NCBI GenBank assembly: GCA_964503595.1
Contig: CAZDAM010000066.1
Location: forward strand, 1-19,192
Length of the DNA stretch: 19,192 nt
Reading direction: 5' to 3'
Origin: CAZDAM01 sp964503595
GTDB taxonomy: Bacteria > Muiribacteriota > UBA6191
Positions 13,019-19,192 of this stretch are shown in pieces. Made by a program: the position numbers and the translations under genes. The notes beneath the pieces are model-generated. The model searched no databases. It was not told the origin of the DNA and saw nothing but the letters and a program-made list of their open reading frames with translations. Positions within the stretch are counted from its first letter, which is position 1. Each line of letters begins with the position of its first letter.

Positions 13019-15507
13019 GGCTGGGAAGGCGTCAGCTCAAGACGCCATTTCCAGCGGAAGAATTTATCGAAAGTAGCCTGCACGTCCTTCAAAGTGACAT
13101 TTTCAAGCGCGCCCAGCAGCTTCTCTTCCAACTCTCCATCCATATCATAGATTCCCTGAACGGCTAAAGTGCCGGCCTGAGCCGAAGGCAACAGATGCTC
13201 GATATTGCGGGCCCACTGGACGTATTTGCGGAAGGTCGTCAGAGCTTCATCAGAATCAAACGAAGCTGCTTCCTCCAGATATTCAAGAATTCTCTTTTCT
13301 ACATGCTCGCGCTCGCGCACCAAACCGGAAACTCCAAATACAATCTGGACAAACGGGTTGGTCGTAGCGCTCAGATCGACTCTCAGCCCCTTCATGTCCT
13401 CTTCCAGTAATGCGCGATTTCTTAAAACCCTCAGGACTGTCACCACAATACAGGCCTGTTCCATCGGACTCACTTCCTCCCTGGGATAAAAATCCGCCAG
13501 CACCAGAGCAAATTCATCTCCTTTGGTCGAGGTCGTGATTTTTGTGCTCACAGACTGAGAAACCAGATCTTCAAACGAAGGAGCTTCGGGGAAAAAGCTT
13601 TTATCAACCATTTCAAAGCCTTGAGACTCCAATTGAGAGCGCAGATTCTGCTCCACCATTTCCGGTTCCACCGGACCAACCACCCCAAAAGACAATTTCA
13701 GTTTCTCCCGATTTTCCTGAAGCCATTCCAAAACATCGGAATCCCGAAAAGAGGTTTTACGAAAATCCAGAGCCGCCGCATAGGCTCCTACCGATGCCGG
13801 GCTCGCCCTCTCAAACAGACGGGCCACTCCAAGTTCCAGAGTTCCCAGATTTTCCTTCTGTACAATCAGACTCTGACGGGCGCTGGCAAGAGCATTCAGA
13901 TCCACCTCCATGCCATAAACCAGCTGAGGCAGAATTTTCAGAAAATTCTCCAGCATGGAGGCATGACCGGATAAGGCATACAGAATATCCTGACCGATCA
14001 TACGGACTTCCGCCTCCAGCCCCAGAGACTGGTAAATTCTGGCCACCTCCGGGGATTTCAAACGAATCCCCGCTTCCCGAATTGCATGGGCTGCCAGATA
14101 GCTTATTCTGGGATCAGCGGATTCTGGCAGACGCAGCACAGCAGCCACCCCTACCTGCTCCTGACGAATATCCCGACGAACAATCAGACCCACATTTCTG
14201 GTCAGTCCATATTCAAAGCGTTCCACTTTTTCATCCGGTACATCCTTGTTGGCTACAATCGCCGTCAGCTGAGCCTGTTCCGGATTGACGAACCTGCGGA
14301 AAAACTCCCGGATGGTTGCCGGATTGATCCGAAGAATTGCCAGGCGGATTTCATCCAGCAGGACATTCGGCCATTGATAGGCTTCCCAACTGACCGAAAA
14401 AGAAGTCTGAAAAATGGGATTGCTGAGATCATCCGAGATCTGATTCAAACGGCGCTGATGAATGATCTGCATTTCCTCTTCACTGATTTCCTTCTCGTTG
14501 AAAAGCTGCAAAACACCTTTGACTCGGTTGATGGCAAACGAAGCTGAAATCCGGTTACCCTGCCAGGGAAGCATCAGAATACTGCGCCCCCTGGAATGGA
14601 TGATTTCGGCTTTTTTCTCCGTCATACCGGCTTCCCGCAGTGTTTTCTCATACATACCCGAATGTCCGACTTTCAGGATATCGTCCATCAGCCAGAAAAC
14701 CGGCCATAACTCTGAATCGGCCCTCGGCATAGCAAAGTTCAAGGATGCCAGGGAACGATTCTTGCCCGCCGGGAAATAGGCTTCTCTTTGCGGGGTTTCC
14801 AAAGGCTCCACGGCCCTAGAAGCCTGGCTGGGTAAATTCTTCAGGGATTCCCGGATCAGTGGAGCAACCTCTTTAAGTGTAACATTACCGGAAACAGCAA
14901 AGGAGAGCTCGGGGGCCCCCACCCCTTCGGCATAAAGTTTTTTCACCTGCTCAACACTCAGTCTGGCCGCATCCTCCGAGCCCGGATGCTCAGCATAATT
15001 GTATTCGTCTCTCAAAAAGCTGTTGAAGACATGATTTTTCAAAAGGGAGATCTGAGCAGGCTCCATCATTCCCGCCTGAGCCTGCTTGCGAATCTTTTCA
15101 TAGGCCTCATCAAGAATTTCCTGGTTGATTTCCGGTTTCAGTAACTTCGTCAAAGTATTATGCAAAACCGGATCCACATCAGAACGCAAGAGATGAAAAC
15201 TCAGCTTCAGGCCCTCCTGAGTCGCATAGGAGATCAAGCTGTAGACAGGGGTTCCGGAAAGAGGGGCCATTTCCAGGCCCGCCTGTTTTTTCAGAATTTC
15301 TGCAAGCAGGGGCCCTGCCCCCTTGGGAAGGCTGGACTTCACTGGCAAAGGAATATGGAGAGCTACTATCACCAGATCAGAGCGGGTATCCCTACGAAAA
15401 GCCAGATGAGGGCCTTCCGGCAATACCACCTTGCGTAAAGGCTCCCACTCCGAAGCCTCAAGAGCCGAAAACAAACTGATAAGAAGCAGAAGACAGGTTC
15501 TTCGCAT
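13015..15507 (-). CDS. Exported M16-like protein lacking the zinc motif
   Basis: An 830-residue exported protein with signal peptide (RRTCLLLLISLFSALEA) and two tandem halves resembling M16 (pitrilysin/insulinase) alpha-beta domains. Typical sections: VRRD/FRRDTRSDLVIVALHIPLPV near the start, LSVEQVKKLYAEGVGAPELSFAVSGNV around residues 183-210, and a repeated pattern beginning near VRRDIRQEQVGVAAVLRLP in the second half. The HxxEH zinc site is missing: where HFLEH is expected the sequence reads PLLAE (Pro66 to Glu70), and no replacement appears in the second half. It is therefore probably a non-catalytic partner or chaperone-like M16 member. It starts 8 bases after the small secreted protein gene and its stop overlaps murI as ATGA. 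Family assignment is by pattern, so subfamily is uncertain. Confidence 0.85.
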   Translation of the reverse strand: MRRTCLLLLISLFSALEASEWEPLRKVVLPEGPHLAFRRDTRSDLVIVALHIPLPVKSSLPKGAGPLLAEILKKQAGLEMAPLSGTPVYSLISYATQEGLKLSFHLLRSDVDPVLHNTLTKLLKPEINQEILDEAYEKIRKQAQAGMMEPAQISLLKNHVFNSFLRDEYNYAEHPGSEDAARLSVEQVKKLYAEGVGAPELSFAVSGNVTLKEVAPLIRESLKNLPSQASRAVEPLETPQREAYFPAGKNRSLASLNFAMPRADSELWPVFWLMDDILKVGHSGMYEKTLREAGMTEKKAEIIHSRGRSILMLPWQGNRISASFAINRVKGVLQLFNEKEISEEEMQIIHQRRLNQISDDLSNPIFQTSFSVSWEAYQWPNVLLDEIRLAILRINPATIREFFRRFVNPEQAQLTAIVANKDVPDEKVERFEYGLTRNVGLIVRRDIRQEQVGVAAVLRLPESADPRISYLAAHAIREAGIRLKSPEVARIYQSLGLEAEVRMIGQDILYALSGHASMLENFLKILPQLVYGMEVDLNALASARQSLIVQKENLGTLELGVARLFERASPASVGAYAAALDFRKTSFRDSDVLEWLQENREKLKLSFGVVGPVEPEMVEQNLRSQLESQGFEMVDKSFFPEAPSFEDLVSQSVSTKITTSTKGDEFALVLADFYPREEVSPMEQACIVVTVLRVLRNRALLEEDMKGLRVDLSATTNPFVQIVFGVSGLVREREHVEKRILEYLEEAASFDSDEALTTFRKYVQWARNIEHLLPSAQAGTLAVQGIYDMDGELEEKLLGALENVTLKDVQATFDKFFRWKWRLELTPSQP

Positions 15508-15515
15508 GCTTGCCC

Positions 15516-15863
15516 CTAAAAATCACCCACGTCAGTAACTGTGGTGTTGGTGTGCAGGATCCGCTGAAAGCGATCCTCGTAAATCAGCCATTCAAAAAGC
15601 TCCAGCCGAACCAACTCATAGTTTTTCTCCCCGTAGATTTCTTCTGCATAGCCTCGGCGCTCGGCAACCTGCTTGCGGGTACGGATTTCATAATCACGCA
15701 CAATTTCCTTGAGCTTGAAATCCAGGCGGTTTTCTTCTTTTCGGGTGAGAGTGAACTGGAACTCGTACTTGCGACGGTTATCATCCCTTGCCCGTACTTT
15801 CATGATCGCATCAGCCGAAGCTGAAGCCGCAAGGATCAGAAATAGAAGCGAGGCTCGGGTCAT
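15516..15863 (-). CDS. Small exported hypothetical protein (115 aa)
   Basis: Not recognised. It encodes a 115-residue protein with a clear signal peptide (residues 1-18, ending ASASA/DA) and a highly charged mature part (RARDDNRRKYEF, TRKEENRLDFKLKEIVRDYEIRTRKQ) that looks mostly helical, ending in a Thr/Val/Asp tail. There is no Cys in the mature protein and no lipobox. It lies 9 bases downstream of the PH-like membrane gene and 8 bases upstream of the M16-like gene, so it belongs to the same operon. An exported partner of the M16-like protein is possible but unproven. Confidence 0.82.
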   Translation of the reverse strand: MTRASLLFLILAASASADAIMKVRARDDNRRKYEFQFTLTRKEENRLDFKLKEIVRDYEIRTRKQVAERRGYAEEIYGEKNYELVRLELFEWLIYEDRFQRILHTNTTVTDVGDF

Positions 15864-15872
15864 GCTCTCATT

Positions 15873-16352
15873 CTAATGGGCCCATCCCTGATTCTCAAGA
15901 CGCACAAAGCGCCCTTCAAGGAGAGGATTTTCTTCAAGAATGGCAAAAAAGCTCTGAAAATCTGCCTGTTGGGAATTCAGGGTCACGGGAGCAATGGACG
16001 ATTTTTTGAAAACCAGTCGGGCGAAGGATTTGGCCTTGGTCTCAAAAATCTCCACCCGTAAAATCTCATCGCATAGAAATTTCTCTTCCCGTCCATAACG
16101 ATTCAAAAGAAAGGTTCCGTCTTTGTACACCAGAAAGCGCTGTTCACAAAGAAGCAGCCGATGAAGGAACAGAGCCAGAACAAATGCCGGAATCAGACAG
16201 TACCACCAAAGAGAAGTCAGGCAGCCAAGCCAGATTCCCAGGATCAGAATTCCTCCACCAAGCCAGTCTGAGGCAGTGGAATCGGGGGGCCAGCGGAATT
16301 CATAGCGAATCGGAACATGCACCGAATCAAGATAGCATGACCCAAACCCCAC
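15873..16352 (-). CDS. Small membrane protein with PH-like cytoplasmic domain
   Basis: A 159-residue protein with two adjacent hydrophobic segments (about 31-50 and 52-68) and a C-terminal beta-rich domain (about 70-155) of the bacterial PH-like style: RFLVYKDGTFLLNRYGREEKFLCDEILRVEIFETKAKSFARLVFKK. No enzymatic motif. The only in-frame starts are GTG codons, at 16352 and 16322. Neither has a good Shine-Dalgarno; 16352 leaves just 22 bases to the divergent methyltransferase gene. The first residues differ between the two but the domains do not. First gene of the operon ending with murI. PH-like assignment is pattern-based. Confidence 0.72.
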   Translation of the reverse strand: MGFGSCYLDSVHVPIRYEFRWPPDSTASDWLGGGILILGIWLGCLTSLWWYCLIPAFVLALFLHRLLLCEQRFLVYKDGTFLLNRYGREEKFLCDEILRVEIFETKAKSFARLVFKKSSIAPVTLNSQQADFQSFFAILEENPLLEGRFVRLENQGWAH

Positions 16353-16374
16353 CGGGCTGATAGGATGCCGCCTG

Positions 16375-17130
16375 ATGATGGAACTAAAAGAATTTTTAAC
16401 CCTTTTGAATCAAGATATTGAAACCGGCACTCAAAGCGATGCATGGGATCACCACGAATTTGCCGATCACTTCTTCGAAACCACCAGAGAAGGCTTTCTT
16501 CCTCATCATGAGGAAATTGAATTCCTCCTTCCCCATCTGGGTGAGGGGCCATTTCTGGATCTGGGATGTGGCAGAGGTCGTCTGAGTTCACCCTTAAGGG
16601 AAAACGCTCCCGGTATTGCCCTGGATATCAGTTTTGCCAGCCTCAAGGGTCATCCCCAGCCGATTCAGGCTGATTTGCGGGATCTTCCCGTACAGGGCCC
16701 TTTCTCCCTGGCCCTCATGGCTTTTGGCCAGGCCTGCTTTCTGAGCCGCGAGGAACTCACCCAGACTCTCAAGCAGCTCAAGCGCCAGCTGAAACCAGAA
16801 GGAAAAATCTATCTGGATCTTCCTACCATCGAACTGATGCAGGAAATGGATTCCCAGAATGAATTTGTGAAACATGGAGACTGGACAGCTTTTTATACCC
16901 GCCAGTTTGAACCGGGGACTTCCCGGCTTCTGCAAAGGGCAACCCTGATTCACAACCAGACCTGTGAGGTGAAATCCTACAGCTTTGCCTACCAGCTCTA
17001 TTCTCTCTACGAACTGCTTGAGCTCTTCCGTGAACTGCGCTTTCGAGTGGAATACGGTTTTGAGGATCTCGACTCGGGCCCGATCAAGGAGACCTCCCCG
17101 TGGATGGTGTTTCTACTCCAAAAAATCTGA
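16375..17130 (+). CDS. Class I SAM-dependent methyltransferase
   Basis: A 251-residue Rossmann-type methyltransferase. Motif I is FLDLGCGRGRL (about 60-70), the acidic ribose-binding residue is Asp84 in IALDIS, and the adenine-contacting segment is QADLRDLP (about 98-105). A helix, KQLKRQLKPEGKIYLDLP (about 133-150), follows as in many small-molecule or protein methyltransferases. The C-terminal part (about 155-251), with SYSFAYQLYSLYELLELFRELRFRVEYGF, is the usual substrate-side lid of this broad family. Substrate cannot be predicted. Two ATGs in tandem (16375, 16378) follow AGGA by 9 or 12 bases; the first is used. The 3' end overlaps the next gene by 31 bases. Confidence 0.92.
   Translation: MMELKEFLTLLNQDIETGTQSDAWDHHEFADHFFETTREGFLPHHEEIEFLLPHLGEGPFLDLGCGRGRLSSPLRENAPGIALDISFASLKGHPQPIQADLRDLPVQGPFSLALMAFGQACFLSREELTQTLKQLKRQLKPEGKIYLDLPTIELMQEMDSQNEFVKHGDWTAFYTRQFEPGTSRLLQRATLIHNQTCEVKSYSFAYQLYSLYELLELFRELRFRVEYGFEDLDSGPIKETSPWMVFLLQKI
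17086..17091 (+). promoter_or_regulatory. Ribosome binding site deciding a GTG start
   Basis: AAGGAG, 8 bases before GTG 17100, inside the methyltransferase gene. It supports the GTG start of the overlapping downstream gene. Confidence 0.75.
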
Positions 17131-17933
17131 GTAAATACTTCTTTGAAGAAGCCAACCGCATCCTTTCCCAAACATCTCTGGCCGAAGATTTTTTCTGGCA
17201 GCTTCTGGAGCTTTTAGAGGACGAAATCGGCATTCATACTCCCGGACTCTGCCTGCCCGGCCTGGAAGGCCGTAAGGTCTTTGCCATGAACCGGGGACTC
17301 CACACCTTTCTGGATACCATCCGAACGGCGCGTACCGAAGCCCCGCCTCATCCGGAATTCGCCCTGCACACCCTGGAAGAACTCGGCCCCAAAGCCTGGT
17401 TTGCCTGCGACAATATGAGCTCCCAGCACCCTGTTCTCGCCCCCCTTCTGGATCTGCTCCCCTTCTATTTCAGGGTTGCGGATCGGATGGATCGCCTAAG
17501 CCGCAATACCCGCATCAGCCACTGCCTCCTAAGCCTCTACCGCAGACTCCAGGATGGGACCAGCCCCAATGATCTGCTGGAAACCCTTGAAAGCAGCTCC
17601 ATGAGCGGGCAGGTCTTCTTTGTCTCCCTTCCGGATGAAACCATGTCCGCCTCTGAAACAACCCTGAACCTTCTGAAAAGGCACGAGTCCGCTTTCCTTT
17701 CAGCGATCCGCGATGCCACAGGCCTGAGAAGCCTCTTTATCCGTGAAGAGTTTCACGCCGATATCCGAAGCCTCATGCTCTACCCCGTCTTTCTGGAAGA
17801 AGACCTGAACGGATTTTTAGGCTGCTTCTCGACTTCCCGTCATCAGATGCACGAGCTTGATCTGACCCTTCTCTGCGATGTCGTGATGGATCCTCATCTG
17901 ATCCGGGCCTTTCGACCTTCCATAAACCCCTGA
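17100..17933 (+). CDS. Hypothetical protein, possible GAF-like domain (277 aa)
   Basis: A soluble 277-residue protein with no signal peptide or membrane segment. The N-terminal half is helical and acidic (FEEANRILSQTSLAEDFFWQLLELLEDE). Residues about 140-270 have the run of a GAF-type sensor domain: ISHCLLSLYRRLQDG, then QVFFVSLPDE, then SLMLYPVFLEEDLNGFLGCFSTSR and DLTLLCDVVMD near the end. This is a weak, pattern-based match. The start is GTG 17100, with AAGGAG 8 bases upstream, overlapping the methyltransferase gene by 31 bases, so the two are probably translated together. The 3' end overlaps the convergent amidohydrolase gene by 40 bases. Confidence 0.8.
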   Translation: MDGVSTPKNLSKYFFEEANRILSQTSLAEDFFWQLLELLEDEIGIHTPGLCLPGLEGRKVFAMNRGLHTFLDTIRTARTEAPPHPEFALHTLEELGPKAWFACDNMSSQHPVLAPLLDLLPFYFRVADRMDRLSRNTRISHCLLSLYRRLQDGTSPNDLLETLESSSMSGQVFFVSLPDETMSASETTLNLLKRHESAFLSAIRDATGLRSLFIREEFHADIRSLMLYPVFLEEDLNGFLGCFSTSRHQMHELDLTLLCDVVMDPHLIRAFRPSINP

Positions 17934-18937
17934 AGAAAAGTCAGGACATTGGCCCCCAGGTGCTCGGCCACATAGCCCCCCTCCTGCAAAATGATTGTCG
18001 GCAGCTTCAAACGGGCCAGGACTTCCCCCATAGGGGCATAGTTTGGGGTTTCCAAAGTAAACCCCCCCACAGGATCGCCTTTGAAGGTATCAAAGCCAGC
18101 AGAGAGAATCAGGGCATCCGGAGCAAAATCCTCAATAGCCCGACAGGCTTTTTCGGTCAGGGTTTTGAAATACAGGAAAAAGTCAGTGCCTTCGGGAAGA
18201 GGCAGATTCAGATTGGTGCCAAGACCTGGCCCCGAACCCGTTTCATGAGAAAATCCGGCATAGTAGGGATAGTAACGGCTGGGATCCCCATGAATGGAAA
18301 TGAACTGGACCCTCGGATCCCTGAAAAAAAGTTCCTGTGTCCCGTTTCCATGGTGAAAATCAATGTCCAGGATACTGACCCGACAACCTTTTTCCTTGAG
18401 AATCTGAGCGGCAATGGCCGCATTATTGAAATAGCAGTAACCCCCAAAAACATCCCTTGATGCATGGTGGCCCGGAGGCCGGCACAAGGCATAGGCCTCC
18501 TTGTGAACTTCAGAAGCAACCAGCCTGGCCACTTCCCAGGCACAGGAGGCACTCCACACCGCAGCCATTCGGGTGGTTGCGTTCAAAGGAGTCCCCGAGT
18601 CATAACACCAGTATCCGGCATGATTCAGGGTTTTGGGGTCGGCATGGGTTTTCCCCTGCCGCGGATAGACGCTCGGATACCAGGTTCTCTCCTCCGGAAG
18701 TCCCTCTGCCGTTTTATAGAGTTTCAAAAGGCTGGACGCATGGACCCGATCCAGAATCAAGCGGGGAATCTGATCGGGAGTCCTGAGCGAAAACATCCCC
18801 GCTCCCGAAGCCAGAGACTCCAGAATGGATTCCGCCCGGCGTGTCGTCTCCGGGTGATCCATTTTTTCTCCAAAGGACCATTCGAACTGCGGTTTGTGTT
18901 TGAGCTGATCAAGATGAAAATAAACCGGTAGTGTCAT
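17894..18937 (-). CDS. Acetylpolyamine amidohydrolase / histone deacetylase family
   Basis: Zinc-dependent arginase/deacetylase-fold enzyme of 347 residues; relatives remove acetyl groups from acetylpolyamines or other small amides in the cytoplasm. Active site complete: His-His pair in RPPGHHAS (157-158), zinc ligands Asp193 and His195 in LDIDFHHGNGT, Asp283 in SAGFDTFKGDP, and the catalytic Tyr322 in QEGGYV. SIHGDPSRYYPYYAGF is typical of the acetylpolyamine amidohydrolase branch rather than eukaryotic HDACs. ATG 18937 (protein MTLPVYFHLDQL) matches the family N terminus; a GTG at 18961 in frame would add 8 residues. Neither has an evident Shine-Dalgarno. Its 3' end runs 40 bases into the convergent gene. 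With a spermidine-synthase-like gene 6 kb away, polyamine metabolism is a shared theme. Confidence 0.9.
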   Translation of the reverse strand: MTLPVYFHLDQLKHKPQFEWSFGEKMDHPETTRRAESILESLASGAGMFSLRTPDQIPRLILDRVHASSLLKLYKTAEGLPEERTWYPSVYPRQGKTHADPKTLNHAGYWCYDSGTPLNATTRMAAVWSASCAWEVARLVASEVHKEAYALCRPPGHHASRDVFGGYCYFNNAAIAAQILKEKGCRVSILDIDFHHGNGTQELFFRDPRVQFISIHGDPSRYYPYYAGFSHETGSGPGLGTNLNLPLPEGTDFFLYFKTLTEKACRAIEDFAPDALILSAGFDTFKGDPVGGFTLETPNYAPMGEVLARLKLPTIILQEGGYVAEHLGANVLTFLQGFMEGRKARIR

Positions 18938-18957
18938 AAAACAAGGATAGCATCCCT

Positions 18958-19152
18958 TCACGAAATCGTGATTCCAGAGTCTCCCAGAATGACCAACCCT
19001 CTAAAACACAACCGGATAAAAAAGCAATTATGGATTCTTTCCAGCATTTTTTCTTCCCCTTCAGAAGGAGTGGGCTCAAACAGCTGAAGCTGACTTAAGT
19101 AGACATAGAAGCACCTTAGCATCTTATAAGCAGGGTGGGCGGCAGGCTTCAC
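18958..19152 (-). CDS. Doubtful small frame (64 aa)
   Basis: A GTG-started frame of 64 codons, composition unremarkable, no recognisable family. Its only support is positional: its GTG overlaps the stop of the preceding partial frame as GTGA, and its own TGA overlaps the alternative GTG start of the amidohydrolase as GTGA. There is no Shine-Dalgarno for either. It may be plain intergenic sequence holding the amidohydrolase promoter. Confidence 0.25.
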   Translation of the reverse strand: MKPAAHPAYKMLRCFYVYLSQLQLFEPTPSEGEEKMLERIHNCFFIRLCFRGLVILGDSGITIS

Positions 19153-19192
19153 CGTTTCAGCTTATCCAGCCGCCCCCATCGATTCCGTGCAT
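19149..19192 (-). CDS. C-terminal fragment of a gene entering from the right edge
   Basis: The last 14 codons of a minus-strand frame ending ARNRWGRLDKLKR-stop at 19149. The basic, soluble-looking tail reads like a real protein end and the other two minus frames stop earlier, but it is too short for any family call. Confidence 0.35.
   Translation of the reverse strand, partial: ARNRWGRLDKLKR

Noticed and set aside
13542..14288. 248-codon Pro/Ser-rich plus-strand frame
   Set aside because: It lies wholly inside the M16-like gene on the other strand and has the composition of a shadow frame.

Overview
The window is a compact stretch of about 50% G+C bacterial chromosome. Genes abut or overlap and the longest gap is about 250 bases. 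Gene content points to a Gram-negative bacterium: signal peptides, a lipobox, a periplasmic cupredoxin, an M16-like secreted protein and a YadA-head-like repeat protein. The tail-fibre-like protein carries a linker containing DATNLGG and a C-terminal Cys-rich tail (AGSIALTS...TCACTGG). In my recollection this combination is typical of Bdellovibrio and relatives (Bdellovibrionota). That placement is an inference from style, not a proof. No rRNA, tRNA, CRISPR array or transposase was found.

Layout. (1) 1-1625, minus strand: hisS, cut by the window edge, then a GC-rich hairpin and a small helical hypothetical gene. (2) 1706-5991, minus strand: four tightly packed genes transcribed in the order xth (exonuclease III), a secreted protein with one CxxCH motif, a cupredoxin, and a membrane class III adenylate cyclase. 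The last three overlap by about 11-13 bases, so a periplasmic redox or copper signal feeding cAMP synthesis is plausible. (3) 6188-9486, minus strand: a lipoprotein with no canonical start codon, followed by a 713-residue tail-fibre/YadA-like protein unusually rich in Met and Trp, closed by a strong terminator. (4) 9606-12079, plus strand: a polytopic membrane protein, probably on a leaderless transcript, coupled by ATGA to a membrane-anchored spermidine-synthase-like enzyme.

(5) 12080-12214: a convergent gap bounded by an inverted repeat, whose left arm is shared with the 9498-9550 intergenic region. (6) 12215-16352, minus strand: a four-gene operon of PH-like membrane protein, small secreted protein, M16-like protein lacking HxxEH, and murI (glutamate racemase). 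(7) 16375-17933, plus strand: a SAM methyltransferase overlapping a possible GAF-domain protein. (8) 17894-18937, minus strand: an acetylpolyamine amidohydrolase/HDAC-family enzyme whose 3' end overlaps the previous gene antisense. (9) 18938-19192: a weak small frame and the last codons of a further gene.

The most unusual items are the Met-rich fibre-like protein, the lipoprotein with GTC where its start codon should be, the CxxCH-cupredoxin-cyclase cassette, the catalytically dead-looking M16 protein translated together with murI, and the shared intergenic element.
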